A stretch of DNA of 64,000 nucleotides, from the NCBI RefSeq assembly GCF_003019815.1, contig NZ_CP027773.1, forward strand, positions 2,429,001 to 2,493,000, written 5' to 3'. Of the stretch, positions 8,525 to 20,278 are shown piece by piece (the stretch's first letter is position 1; each line of letters opens with the position of its first letter). The notes under the pieces were generated by a model, which saw nothing but the letters and a program-made list of their open reading frames with translations, was not told the DNA's origin and ran no database searches. Both the position numbers and the translations under genes were made by a program. This DNA comes from Variovorax sp. PMC12. Its GTDB lineage: Bacteria; Pseudomonadota; Gammaproteobacteria; Burkholderiales; Burkholderiaceae_C.

Positions 8525-11368
8525 ATGACAAGACATCTGTTGCCTGCGGCCAGCCCTTCGGCCGCTCGCCCGCATCTGCCATCGAACGGTTGGCGCCTTT
8601 CCATTCTGGGCGCCGCGGCCGCCGTGGCTCTGGGCCTCGCCAGCAGCGACGCCAGCGCGTTCGCGCTGGGTCAGCTGAAGGTCCAATCGGCGCTCGGCGA
8701 ACCGTTGCGCGCCGAGATCGACGTGACCGAGATCGCTGCCAACGAGGCGGACGGCCTGAAGATCAACATCGCCACGGCCGAAGCCTTCAAGAACGCCGGC
8801 GTGCCGTACAACCCGGCGCTCAGCGACGTGCGGGCGACCCTGCAACGTCGTGCAGGCGGCCAGTACGTGGTGCGCCTGAGCGGCAACCGCCCTCTCAACG
8901 ACCCGTTCATCGACCTGCTGCTGGAAGCCAACGGCTCGTCGGGCCGGATCGTGCGCGACTACACCGTGCTGCTCGATCCGCCGGCCACGCGGCAGGCGGC
9001 AGCACCGAGCGTGCCGGCAGCACCGATTGCCCCGCAGATCACGACGCCCGTCGAGCGCCCGGCCGCACGCGCGCGCCGCGAGCGTGCACCGGTGGCCGCA
9101 GCGCCCTCGGCTCCCGTCGCTGCGGCGCCCGCGCCGGCAGCCGCCGCGCCGGCAGCTCCCGCCGTGGCCAGCGCCCCCGCCCGTACCGGCGGCGGCGGCG
9201 GTGAACAGGTCACGGTGCAGCGCGGCGACACCGCCAGCAAGATCGCCGGCGCCTACAAGCCGGCCGACGTGTCGCTCGACCAGATGCTCGTGGCCCTGCT
9301 GGCCGCCAACCCCAATGCCTTCATCGGCGGCAACGTCAACCGCATGCGCGCGGGCGCCGTGCTCGACCTGCCGACCGCCGCCCAGGCAGCAGCCACGCCG
9401 GCCGCCGAGGCGCGCCGCACCGTCACGGCGCAGAGCCGCGACTTCGGCTCCTACCGCCAGCGCCTGGCCGAGAATGCGCCGACCTCGAACGTCGCGGCCG
9501 CCAGCCGCAATGCCTCGGGCAAGCTGCAGGCCAACGTCGAAGACCGCAACGCCGCGGCCAGCGCACCCGACAAGCTCACCATCTCGCAGGGCAGCGCCTC
9601 CACCCGCGCAGCCGACGAAAAAGTCGCGCAGGCCCGCCAGGCGCAGGACGCGAGCAACCGCGTCGCAGAGCTGTCGAAGAACATCGAGGATCTGAACAAG
9701 CTCAAGAGCAGTACCGGTGCGGCCGCGCCGGCAGCCGCCCCCGCCGCGCCGGGCATTCCTGTTCCGGCCCCGTCCACGGCTGCCACGACGGCACCCGCGG
9801 CAGCCAGCCCAGCGCCGGCACCGGCCGCGGCACCCACGCCAGCTCCGTCGGCCCCGGCCGCCGCGACGCCAGCCCCTGCTGCCGCTGCAGCCGCTGCACC
9901 TGCCGCCGCTGTCGCACCTGCGGCAGCCCCCGCCGCTCCCACGCCTGAAGCGACCGCTGCCGCCGCCGCGCCCGCACCCGCACCCGCGACAACAACCACG
10001 CCTGCGGCAACGCCCGCGACCGATGCTGCAGCCACGACGGCTGCCGCCGCCCCGACGGGCGATGCCGCCGCGCCGAAGCCGGCCCCGAAGAAGGTGGTGG
10101 CACCGCCACCGCCCCCACCTGAGCCCACCTTCTTCGAAGAACTGCTGGACAACCCGCTGATGCTGGCCGGCGCCGCGCTGATCGCGCTGCTGGTCGGCTT
10201 CCTGCTTTATCGCGTGCTGGGCCGCCGCCGCGAGGAAATGAGCGAAAGCGTGTTCCTCGAGAGCCGCATTCCCAAGGACTCGTTCTTCGGCGCCAGCGGC
10301 GGCGAATCGGTCGACACCAAGAACCGTGGCGACTCCACCGTGTCGTCGCTGTCGTACTCGCCGAGCCAGCTCGACGCGGGCGACGTCGACCCCGTGGCCG
10401 AAGCCGACGTCTACCTGGCCTACGGCCGCGACCTGCAGGCCGAGGAAATCCTGCGCGAAGCGCTGCGCCTGAACCCCGACCGCACGGCGATCCATCTCAA
10501 GCTGCTCGAAATCCATGCCAAGCGGCGCGACGTGCGGGCCTACGAAAGCCTCGCCACCGAAGTGCACAAGCTGACCGGCGGCCTGGGCTCCGAATGGACG
10601 CGCGTGGTCGACATGGGCAAGGACCTCGATCCGGGCAACCCGCTGTACGAATCCGGCGCCAGCCGCAGCGGCGGTGGCGCCAGCGCCGCCGAAACGGCCG
10701 CCTTCGCCGGCGCCTTGGCCGCGGCCGCCAAGCCGGTGGCTGCGCCTCCCGCTTCGCCGCCGGTGGCTGTCGCTCCGCCCGCCTTCGTTCCGTCGGTGGC
10801 ACCGCTGGACTTCGACCTCGACCTGACCGCGCCGCCGCCCCCTGCTCCCGCCCCGGCGCCGGCTCCGAGCCATGCCCCGGTCGGCGCCAGCCTGCCGAAG
10901 TCGGCCTACGCGCCCGCGCCGACGGCCGCTCGCCCCGCCGCACCGCTGTCGAACGGCCACGCTGCGACGCCCGTCGACCTGGAGAACGACTTCGACACCG
11001 CGCCAGGCGCACTGACCGCCCTGACGCCCGACACCCGCCCCTCTTCGCTGAGCGACGCTGAGCACAACACCCGCCCCGCCATGCTGCGCAACTCGCTGCC
11101 GGCGGACTCGGGCTTCATCGAGTTCGACATGAGCGCGCTGGCCGGCCTGCCGGCTCGCAGCGCCGAAACACCCGTGGCACGCCCCACGGTCTCCACGCAC
11201 GACGACGAGGGCGACGACAGCCCCCACGCCGTCAAGCTGTCCCTCGCACGCGAACTGCAAGCCATCGGCGACGTCGAAGGCGCGCGCTCGCTGGTCGAGG
11301 AAGTCGAAGCCGAAAGCGCTGGCGACCTCAAGTCGCAAGCCCGTCAACTGCTCGCGGAACTGCGCTGA
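8525..11368 (+). CDS. fimV: FimV-type pilus assembly / polar hub protein
   Basis: A large inner-membrane, peptidoglycan-associated protein needed for type IV pilus assembly and polar organisation in relatives. Order of parts in 947 residues: a signal-like hydrophobic segment ending near ASAFALG (about 25-48); the FimV N-terminal domain (to about 155); a LysM peptidoglycan-binding domain (about 228-285, starting VTVQRGDTASKIA); a Glu/Lys coiled region near 375-395; a long Ala/Pro-rich linker; one membrane helix (about 545-566, followed by GRRR); an acidic cytoplasmic part with a TPR-like helical pair (about 625-675); and the conserved C-terminal FimV domain (about 903-947, LARELQAIGDVEGARSLVEE). 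Its place between asd and truA is typical of this order. Confidence 0.93.
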   Translation: MTRHLLPAASPSAARPHLPSNGWRLSILGAAAAVALGLASSDASAFALGQLKVQSALGEPLRAEIDVTEIAANEADGLKINIATAEAFKNAGVPYNPALSDVRATLQRRAGGQYVVRLSGNRPLNDPFIDLLLEANGSSGRIVRDYTVLLDPPATRQAAAPSVPAAPIAPQITTPVERPAARARRERAPVAAAPSAPVAAAPAPAAAAPAAPAVASAPARTGGGGGEQVTVQRGDTASKIAGAYKPADVSLDQMLVALLAANPNAFIGGNVNRMRAGAVLDLPTAAQAAATPAAEARRTVTAQSRDFGSYRQRLAENAPTSNVAAASRNASGKLQANVEDRNAAASAPDKLTISQGSASTRAADEKVAQARQAQDASNRVAELSKNIEDLNKLKSSTGAAAPAAAPAAPGIPVPAPSTAATTAPAAASPAPAPAAAPTPAPSAPAAATPAPAAAAAAAPAAAVAPAAAPAAPTPEATAAAAAPAPAPATTTTPAATPATDAAATTAAAAPTGDAAAPKPAPKKVVAPPPPPPEPTFFEELLDNPLMLAGAALIALLVGFLLYRVLGRRREEMSESVFLESRIPKDSFFGASGGESVDTKNRGDSTVSSLSYSPSQLDAGDVDPVAEADVYLAYGRDLQAEEILREALRLNPDRTAIHLKLLEIHAKRRDVRAYESLATEVHKLTGGLGSEWTRVVDMGKDLDPGNPLYESGASRSGGGASAAETAAFAGALAAAAKPVAAPPASPPVAVAPPAFVPSVAPLDFDLDLTAPPPPAPAPAPAPSHAPVGASLPKSAYAPAPTAARPAAPLSNGHAATPVDLENDFDTAPGALTALTPDTRPSSLSDAEHNTRPAMLRNSLPADSGFIEFDMSALAGLPARSAETPVARPTVSTHDDEGDDSPHAVKLSLARELQAIGDVEGARSLVEEVEAESAGDLKSQARQLLAELR

Positions 11369-11398
11369 GCGGTTGGCGTTGTTCCTGTTCCTGAATTC

Positions 11399-12211
11399 GT
11401 GAGGCTGGCGCTCGGCATCCGCTACAACGGCCAGGCGTACGAGGGCTGGCAAAGCCAGCGCTCGGGCCGCACGGTGCAGGACAAGCTCGAGGCGGCGCTC
11501 TCGAAGTTCGCGGCACAGCCCATCGGCACGCTGTGCGCGGGCCGCACCGACGCCGGCGTGCACGCGCTCATGCAGGTGGTGCATTTCGACACCACCGTCG
11601 AGCGCGAACCCTTCTCCTGGATGCGCGGCCCCAACCGCTTCCTGCCCGACGACATCGCGGTGCAATGGGCGCAACCGGTGCCCGATGAGTTCCACTGCCG
11701 CGCCAGCGCCCTGGCGCGCCGCTACCTGTACGTGCTCTCGCAGTCGCCGGTGCGGCCCAGCCTGGATGCGGGCCGGGTCGGCTGGTCGATGCATGCGCTC
11801 GATGGCGACGCGATGCGCGCCGCGGCGGCGCTGCTGGTCGGGCGGCACGATTTCAGCTCGTTCCGCGCCTCGGCCTGCCAGGCCCGCTCGCCGGTCAAGG
11901 ACCTGCGGCGCATCGAAATCACCCGCATCGGCGACGGCGAGCGCTGCCGCTGGCACTTCGAATTCGAGGCCGACGCGTTCCTGCACCACATGATCCGCAA
12001 CCTGATGGGCTGCCTCGTGCGCATCGGCCGGGGCGACGAGCCTGTCGAATGGATTTCGCAGGTGCTGGAGGCGCGCAGCCGCAAGGTTGCGGCGCCCACA
12101 TTCTCGGCGGACGGCCTTTACTTCCTGGGTCCGTTGTACGACGCGAAGTGGGGGCTGCCGGCCGAGGCCACTCTGCAGGCCGGCGGGGCTCCGTATGATG
12201 GCCCGCCATGA
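11399..12211 (+). CDS. truA: tRNA pseudouridine(38-40) synthase
   Basis: Converts uridines 38-40 of the tRNA anticodon stem to pseudouridine. The 270-residue protein starts with the family pattern RLALGIRYNGQAYEGWQ; Asp51 in AGRTDAGVHA is the catalytic aspartate. HDFSSFRAS and FLHHMIRNLMG are further signatures. The start is a GTG at 11399, 30 bp after fimV; no ATG lies in a place that would keep the N-terminal strand. Its stop overlaps the trpF start in an ATGA, suggesting translational coupling. Confidence 0.96.
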   Translation: MRLALGIRYNGQAYEGWQSQRSGRTVQDKLEAALSKFAAQPIGTLCAGRTDAGVHALMQVVHFDTTVEREPFSWMRGPNRFLPDDIAVQWAQPVPDEFHCRASALARRYLYVLSQSPVRPSLDAGRVGWSMHALDGDAMRAAAALLVGRHDFSSFRASACQARSPVKDLRRIEITRIGDGERCRWHFEFEADAFLHHMIRNLMGCLVRIGRGDEPVEWISQVLEARSRKVAAPTFSADGLYFLGPLYDAKWGLPAEATLQAGGAPYDGPP

Positions 12212-12915
12212 CCTCCCCGAGCGCAGCAGCCACCCGCACCCGCATCAAGATCTGCGGCCTGACCCGTGAGGCCGACGTGGACGCGGCGGTCGAAGCCGGC
12301 GCCGACGCCATCGGCTTCGTGCTCTACCCCGGGAGCCCCCGCGCGGTAACGCCGGAACGCGCCGCCGAACTGGCCTCGCGCCTGCCCCCATTCATCACGC
12401 CGGTGCTGTTGTTCGTGAACGAAGACCCGTCGACGGTTATCGCGTCGCTCGCCCGCGTGCGGGGCGCCATCGCCCAGTTCCACGGCGAGGAAACGCCCGA
12501 TCAGTGCGAGGAATCGACCGGCCCGGAGCGCTTTCGTTACATGCGCGCGGCCCGGATTCCCCTCGGGGCTGCCGGAGCCGCCTTCGACCTCGTAAAATAC
12601 GCGTCCGATTACTCCCACGCCCAGGCCATCCTGCTCGACGCCCATGTCGAAGGTTATGGCGGTGGCGGCAAGGCATTCGATTGGTCACTTCTTCCACCCG
12701 CCGTCGACGCTCACCTCGTCTTGAGTGGTGGGCTCACACCTGCAAACGTGAGCGATGGCATTCGCATCCTGCGGACGCGCTGCAAGTCGCTGTCCGTTGA
12801 TGTGAGCTCGGGCGTCGAAATCGACGGTCCCGGGAACAAGGGCCTCAAGGACGCCGGAAAGATCCGGCAATTCGTCGCAGCCGTCAGGGCAGCCGACGCG
12901 TCCTTCTCAAGTTAG
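12208..12915 (+). CDS. trpF: phosphoribosylanthranilate isomerase
   Basis: Catalyses the Amadori rearrangement of phosphoribosylanthranilate in tryptophan synthesis. A (beta-alpha)8 barrel of 235 residues with KICGLT (catalytic Cys), AQFHG, the LLDAHVEGYGGGGKAFDW segment carrying the catalytic Asp, LSGGL and SVDVSSGVE for phosphate binding. It is joined to truA by a 4-bp overlap rather than to trpB, from which it is separated by 48 bp. The distal third uses noticeably more AT-ending codons than its neighbours. Confidence 0.97.
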   Translation: MTSPSAAATRTRIKICGLTREADVDAAVEAGADAIGFVLYPGSPRAVTPERAAELASRLPPFITPVLLFVNEDPSTVIASLARVRGAIAQFHGEETPDQCEESTGPERFRYMRAARIPLGAAGAAFDLVKYASDYSHAQAILLDAHVEGYGGGGKAFDWSLLPPAVDAHLVLSGGLTPANVSDGIRILRTRCKSLSVDVSSGVEIDGPGNKGLKDAGKIRQFVAAVRAADASFSS

Positions 12916-12918
12916 CCG

Positions 12919-12946
12919 CCGCAGCCGTTCGTTGGTCGGGCTGCGG
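12919..12946 (+). promoter_or_regulatory. hairpin in the trpF-trpB spacer
   Basis: CCGCAGCC (12919-12926) pairs perfectly with GGCTGCGG (12939-12946) around a 12-nt loop, 18 bp before the trpB ATG. There is no T-tract, so it is not an intrinsic terminator. It could shape access to the trpB ribosome site. Confidence 0.35.
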
Positions 12947-12963
12947 CCCACCGATCGAGAACC

Positions 12964-14249
<1,286 letters not shown>

Positions 14250-14250
<1 letters not shown>

Positions 14251-15095
14251 TGAGCCGCATTGCCGCAACCTTCGCAGCGCTGAAAAAAGACGGCCGCCGC
14301 GCACTCGTGCCGTACGTCACGGCGGGCTTTCCCTTTGCCGACATCACGCCCGAGCTGATGCACGGCATGGTCGAGGCCGGCGCCGACGTGATCGAACTCG
14401 GCGTGCCCTTCTCCGACCCGATGGCCGACGGCCCCGTGATCCAGAAGGCCGGCGAGGCCGCGCTGGCGCTGGGCGTCGGCATGAAGCAGGTGCTGGCCAT
14501 CGTGGCTACCTTCCGCCAGAAGGACGCGACCACGCCCGTGGTGCTGATGGGCTATGCGAACCCGGTCGAGCGCTACGACCTGGTGCACGGCAAGAAGGCC
14601 TTCATCCGCGACGCGGCCGTGGCCGGCGTGGACGGCCTGCTGGTCGTCGACTACCCGCCCGAGGAATGCGAAGCCTTTGCCGCCGACCTCAAGGCCGCAG
14701 GCATCGACCTGATCTTCCTGCTCGCCCCCACCAGCACCGACGAGCGCATGGCCCAGGTCGCGCGCATCGCCAGCGGGTACGTCTACTACGTGTCGCTCAA
14801 GGGCGTGACGGGTGCCGGCCACCTCGACGCCGAAGCGGTCGGCCAGATGATTCCGCGCATCCGCCAGCACGTGGGCATTCCGGTCGGCGTGGGCTTCGGC
14901 ATCCGCGACGCCCGCACCGCGCAGGCGGTCGGATCGGCCGCCGACGCGGTCATCATCGGCACCAAGATCATTCAACTCATCGAAGACCAGCCCCGCGACA
15001 AGGTCGTGCCGGCCGTGCGTGAATTCCTCGCGGGCATCCGCGAGGCGCTCGACGCGCTGCCCGCCGCGACGGCCAAGAACGCGGCTGGTCGATAA
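14250..15095 (+). CDS. trpA: tryptophan synthase alpha chain
   Basis: Cleaves indole-3-glycerol phosphate to indole, which tunnels to TrpB. The 281-residue TIM barrel has the family start (RIAATFAALKKDGRRALVPYVTAG), the catalytic Glu in VIELGVPFSDPMADGP, the catalytic Asp in LLVVDYPPEE, and phosphate-binding GVTGAG and VGFGIRDA. The open frame extends far upstream into trpB; the ATG at 14250, overlapping the trpB stop, is the only sensible start. accD follows after 25 bp. Confidence 0.98.
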
Positions 15096-15120
15096 TCACC
15101 GCCAACACAAGGAGCCCCTG

Positions 15121-15993
15121 ATGAGCTGGCTTGAAAAACTGCTACCCGCCAAGATCGCGCAAACCGACCCGTCCGAGCGCCGCCAGGTGCCCGAGGGCCT
15201 GTGGATCAAATGCCCCGCCTGCGAGACCGTTCTGTACAAGACCGACCTCGAGCACAACCAGAACGTCTGCCCCAGCTGCAGCCACCACCATCGCATCGGC
15301 GCCCGCGCGCGCCTGGACGCGTTCCTCGATGCCGAGGGCCGCTACGAGGTCGGCCAGGAAGTGCTGCCGGTCGACGCCCTGAAGTTCAAGGACAGCCGCA
15401 AGTACCCCGAGCGCCTGAAGGAAGCCCTGGAAAACACCGGCGAGACCGACGCGCTGGTCGTCATGGGCGGCTCGGTGCACAGCATCAGCGTGGTCGTGGC
15501 CTGCTTCGAATTCGAATTCATGGGCGGCTCCATGGGCAGCGTGGTCGGCGAGCGCTTCGTGCGCGGCGTCGAAACCGCCATCGAGCAGAAGGTGCCCTTC
15601 ATCTGCTTCACCGCCACCGGCGGCGCGCGCATGCAGGAAGGCCTGCTCTCGCTGATGCAGATGGCCAAGACCAACGCCGCGCTCACGCGCCTGGCGAAGA
15701 AGGGCCTGCCCTACATCAGCGTGCTGACCGACCCGACCATGGGCGGCGTGTCGGCAGGCTTCGCCTTCGTGGGCGACGTGGTGATCGCCGAGCCCAAGGC
15801 GCTGATCGGCTTTGCAGGCCCGCGCGTGATCGAATCGACCGTGCGCGTGACGCTGCCCGAAGGCTTCCAGCGCGCCGAGTTCCTGCAGACCAAGGGCGCG
15901 ATCGACTTCATCAGCGACCGCCGCGAACTGCGCAAGACCATTGCCAGCACGCTGGCGATGCTGCTGCGCCAGCCGGCCGACGCGGTCAGCTGA
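15121..15993 (+). CDS. accD: acetyl-CoA carboxylase carboxyltransferase beta subunit
   Basis: With AccA it transfers the carboxyl group from carboxybiotin to acetyl-CoA, giving malonyl-CoA for the fab genes. The 290-residue protein has the N-terminal C4 zinc ribbon (CPACETVLY ... NVCPSCSHHH) and the crotonase-like fold with ATGGARMQEG and TDPTMGGVSAG. The ATG at 15121 has an AAGGAG ribosome site 7 bp upstream. In several betaproteobacteria accD is followed by folC; here a strong terminator and a convergent gene follow instead. Confidence 0.98.
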   Translation: MSWLEKLLPAKIAQTDPSERRQVPEGLWIKCPACETVLYKTDLEHNQNVCPSCSHHHRIGARARLDAFLDAEGRYEVGQEVLPVDALKFKDSRKYPERLKEALENTGETDALVVMGGSVHSISVVVACFEFEFMGGSMGSVVGERFVRGVETAIEQKVPFICFTATGGARMQEGLLSLMQMAKTNAALTRLAKKGLPYISVLTDPTMGGVSAGFAFVGDVVIAEPKALIGFAGPRVIESTVRVTLPEGFQRAEFLQTKGAIDFISDRRELRKTIASTLAMLLRQPADAVS

Positions 15994-16015
15994 CACAGGC
16001 AGGCGTCCAAAAGAC

Positions 16016-16048
16016 AAGGGCCCGGGTGCATTGCACCCGGGCCCTTTT
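16016..16048. terminator. bidirectional terminator between accD and yggT
   Basis: A perfect 12-bp stem (GGGCCCGGGTGC at 16018-16029 with GCACCCGGGCCC at 16033-16044) closed by ATT is flanked by AA on the left and TTTT on the right. It separates the convergent accD and yggT genes; the T-tract favours the plus direction. Confidence 0.88.
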
Positions 16049-16061
16049 CAGTTGGGCTCGA

Positions 16062-16622
16062 TCAGAACGTCAGTTGATAGGCAAACACCAGCAGGTTGCT
16101 CAGCACGATGGCAATCACCTGCAGCACCACGATGGCCGCCAGCGGCGACAGGTCGATGCCGCCGATCAGCGGAATGAAGCGCCGGAACGGCCGCACCAGC
16201 GGCTCGGCCAGGCGGGAGATGAGGTCGAGCAGCATCGGGGAAGCGCCCGGAATCCACGACAGCACGGCATAGACCACCAGCAGCGCCGTCAGCCCCGAGA
16301 CCGCCAGCTGCATCAGCCCCACCAGCGACACCAGCGGCAAGGTCGCGATCCGTCCGAGGTTGCCGATCAGCAGCCAGAGCAGCAGGAACTTCATCAGCAC
16401 CAGCAGCCACGCCGCGATCAGGCTCGCCAGGTCCCAGCGCTTCACCGGCGGCACGATGCGCCGCAGCGGAAGCACGATCCAGTCGGTGATGGCGAAGATG
16501 AAGCGCCCGAGCGGATTGCCGAAAGGCACCCGGTGGTACTGCATGTAGAGGCGCAGCAGGCAGGCGCCGCCGAGCAGGCCGACGATCACGTCGAGAAGGA
16601 ACGAGGGAATCTGATAGAGCAT
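16062..16622 (-). CDS. YggT family integral membrane protein
   Basis: A 186-residue membrane protein with two YGGT repeats, each with a pair of hydrophobic helices and an amphipathic segment (first near residues 3-110, with FGNPLGRFIFAITDW; second near 110-186, with SWIPGASPMLLDLISRLAEPLVRPFRR). YggT proteins are linked to envelope or osmotic functions and division in other bacteria, but the molecular role is not settled. I start at the ATG at 16622; the frame stays open for 33 more codons upstream but would overlap the divergent gene. Confidence 0.85.
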   Translation of the reverse strand: MLYQIPSFLLDVIVGLLGGACLLRLYMQYHRVPFGNPLGRFIFAITDWIVLPLRRIVPPVKRWDLASLIAAWLLVLMKFLLLWLLIGNLGRIATLPLVSLVGLMQLAVSGLTALLVVYAVLSWIPGASPMLLDLISRLAEPLVRPFRRFIPLIGGIDLSPLAAIVVLQVIAIVLSNLLVFAYQLTF

Positions 16623-16671
16623 GAGGCGCAGCCGTGAGCGGAATGCGATGATAGCCACGCAAGGCTCTTCG

Positions 16672-17316
16672 ATGACGACACAACCCCTTTTGCATTCACT
16701 GCCATTGTTCCCGCTCGGCACGGTTCTGTTTCCGGGCGGCCTGCTTCCGCTGCGAATCTTCGAGGTCCGCTATCTCGACATGATCGGCAAGTGCCGCAAG
16801 GCCGATGCGCCCTTCGGCGTGGTGAGCCTCACCAGCGGCAGCGAAGTGCGCAAGGCCGGCGCCGACACCGAGAGCTTTGCCGGCATCGGCACGCTGGCCA
16901 TGATCCGCGAGTTCGAGTCGCCGCAAAGCGGCCTGCTGCAGATCGAATGCATCGGCACGCAGCGATTCCGCGTGCGCCATGCCGAACTGCAGAAGCACGG
17001 GCTCTGGGTGGCCGAGGTCGAGGCGGTGAACGACGACGTCGCGCTGGAGATCCCGGACGACCTCAGGCACACCGCCACCGCGTTGCAGCGGCTGCTCGAC
17101 ACGCTGGAAGAACGGCGCCGCGCGCAAGGCGAATCGGTGCGGCTGCCTATCGGCACACCCTACCGGCTCGACGACTGCGGCTGGGTAGCCAACCGCTGGT
17201 GCGAGCTGGTGCCGATGCAGCTGGAGCTGCGCCAGCGGCTGATGGAGCTCGACAGTCCGTTGATGCGGCTGGAGCTGGTGAGCGATCTGCTGGCGCGCAC
17301 GGGCATCACCGAGTAG
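16672..17316 (+). CDS. LON substrate-binding domain protein
   Basis: A 214-residue stand-alone LON N-terminal domain (PF02190-like): LHSLPLFPLGTVLFPGGLLPLRIFEVRYLDM is the classic opening, followed by a FGVV strand and an IGTLAMI strand. There is no AAA or protease domain, so it is not Lon itself. Proteins of this type are widespread in proteobacteria and may bind peptide substrates; no enzyme activity is established. It diverges from yggT with 49 bp between start codons. Confidence 0.85.
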   Translation: MTTQPLLHSLPLFPLGTVLFPGGLLPLRIFEVRYLDMIGKCRKADAPFGVVSLTSGSEVRKAGADTESFAGIGTLAMIREFESPQSGLLQIECIGTQRFRVRHAELQKHGLWVAEVEAVNDDVALEIPDDLRHTATALQRLLDTLEERRRAQGESVRLPIGTPYRLDDCGWVANRWCELVPMQLELRQRLMELDSPLMRLELVSDLLARTGITE

Positions 17317-17331
17317 GCATCACATTTGGCA

Positions 17332-17348
17332 GCTACATTTTTTGTAGC
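17332..17348. repeat. short A/T-looped intergenic hairpin
   Basis: GCTACA (17332-17337) and TGTAGC (17343-17348) flank five T residues, 16 bp after the LON-domain gene. On the minus strand it reads GCTACA-AAAAA-TGTAGC. The same architecture recurs at 46519-46537, and similar GCTA-type hairpins are, from memory, common between genes in Comamonadaceae. Confidence 0.5.
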
Positions 17349-17453
17349 GCTTTGTGCAGGATTGACGGGCATTCAGGGGCGGTCTCGGTTCAAACCTGAT
17401 GGGCTAAAATGCCAGCCCCGCGCACGCTCCCGGTTGCGCGCCACCCGCCTCCC

Positions 17454-19001
<1,548 letters not shown>

Positions 19002-19003
19002 GC

Positions 19004-20278
19004 GTGCCGTCACCGTCGTCGCTGCCGACGATCGGCATCGACTTCGGCACCTCCAACTCCGCCGTGGCCTGCCGGGTCGACGGCGTCGCCCGCCTGCTGC
19101 CCATCGAAGGCGCGGCCACCACGCTGCCGACCGCGATCTTCTTCAACTCGGAAGACCGCACCACGCACTTCGGCCGCGACGCCGTCGCGCAATATCTCTC
19201 GGGCACCGAAGGCCGGCTGATGCGTTCGCTCAAGAGCCTGCTGGGCAGCGCGCTGATGCAGGAGAAGACCGCCATCTATGACGGTCTCTTGAGCTTCGAG
19301 GACATCATCGCGCGCTTCCTGCGCGAGCTGGCAGTGCGTGCCAGCCGCGAGCTGGGCCAGTTGCCCGAGCGCGTCGTGATCGGGCGGCCCGTGCACTTCG
19401 TGGACGACGATCCGAAGCGCGACGAGCGCGCCGAGGAAAGCCTGCGCGTCGCGGCGCGTGCGGCGGGCTTCCGCGAAATCGCCTTCCAGCTCGAGCCGAT
19501 CGCCGCCGCCTTCGACTACGAGCAGCGCATCGCCAAGGAATCGATCGTGCTCATCGTCGACATCGGCGGCGGCACCTCAGACTTCACCGTGGTGCGCGTG
19601 GGCCCCGACCGCGCGGCGCGCGAGGACCGCGGCGACGACGTGCTGGCCACCAGCGGCGTGCACATCGGCGGCACCGACTTCGACCAGCGCCTGAACCTCG
19701 AGCGCGTGATGCCGCATTTCGGCTTTCGCCACCACGGCCCGCAGGGGCGCGAGGTGCCGAGCAAAGTGTTCTTCGAGCTGTCGTCCTGGCACCTGATCAA
19801 CTGGCTCTACGCCGCCAAGGCGGTGCGCCAGGCCAAGGAACTGCGCACCAGCTACAGCGACACGCGCCTGCACGACCGCCTCATGAACGTGCTGGAAGAA
19901 CGGCACGGCCACCGCATCGCCAGCGCCGTGGAAGCGGCCAAGATCGATGCCTCCGTCACCGATGCGGAAACCGCCATCGACCTCGACTGCGCCGAGCGCG
20001 GCCTGGTGGCTTCGCTGTCTCCCGCCGACATGGCGCAACAGCTGGCCGGCCCGCTCGAGAACGTGATCGCCTGCGCCCACGCCTGCGTCAAGCGCGCGGG
20101 CCTTCGCAGCGGCGACCTCGACGCGATCTACCTGACCGGCGGCTCGTCCGCCCTGCGACCGTTCCAGCATGCGCTGCGCAAGAGCTTCGCGGGCGTGAAC
20201 CTGGTCGAGGGCGACCTGTTCGGCGGTGTCGCCACCGGCCTGGCCTGCGTGGCGCGCACCGGACGCGCGGCACGCTGA
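19004..20278 (+). CDS. Hsp70/YegD-like ATPase
   Basis: A 424-residue member of the Hsp70/actin ATPase superfamily. Phosphate 1 (GIDFGTSNSAVAC), phosphate 2 (VDIGGGTSDFTVV) and the adenosine motif (LTGGSSALRPFQ) are intact, but the protein ends right after the nucleotide-binding domain, so the canonical peptide-binding domain and lid are absent. This matches the YegD group, whose clients are unknown. I choose the GTG at 19004 because the AGGGAA site at 18991-18995 is well spaced from it; a TTG at 18998 is the alternative. It abuts lysS and overlaps the next gene by one base. Confidence 0.88.
   Translation: MPSPSSLPTIGIDFGTSNSAVACRVDGVARLLPIEGAATTLPTAIFFNSEDRTTHFGRDAVAQYLSGTEGRLMRSLKSLLGSALMQEKTAIYDGLLSFEDIIARFLRELAVRASRELGQLPERVVIGRPVHFVDDDPKRDERAEESLRVAARAAGFREIAFQLEPIAAAFDYEQRIAKESIVLIVDIGGGTSDFTVVRVGPDRAAREDRGDDVLATSGVHIGGTDFDQRLNLERVMPHFGFRHHGPQGREVPSKVFFELSSWHLINWLYAAKAVRQAKELRTSYSDTRLHDRLMNVLEERHGHRIASAVEAAKIDASVTDAETAIDLDCAERGLVASLSPADMAQQLAGPLENVIACAHACVKRAGLRSGDLDAIYLTGGSSALRPFQHALRKSFAGVNLVEGDLFGGVATGLACVARTGRAAR

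Noticed and set aside
9700..10110. Tandem DNA repeat in fimV
   Set aside because: Ala/Pro codons recur but there is no fixed repeat unit; it is low-complexity linker coding.
8366..11989. A minus-strand open frame of about 1200 codons opposite fimV and truA
   Set aside because: Antisense shadow of the Ala/Pro-rich fimV codons; it spans two clear plus-strand genes.
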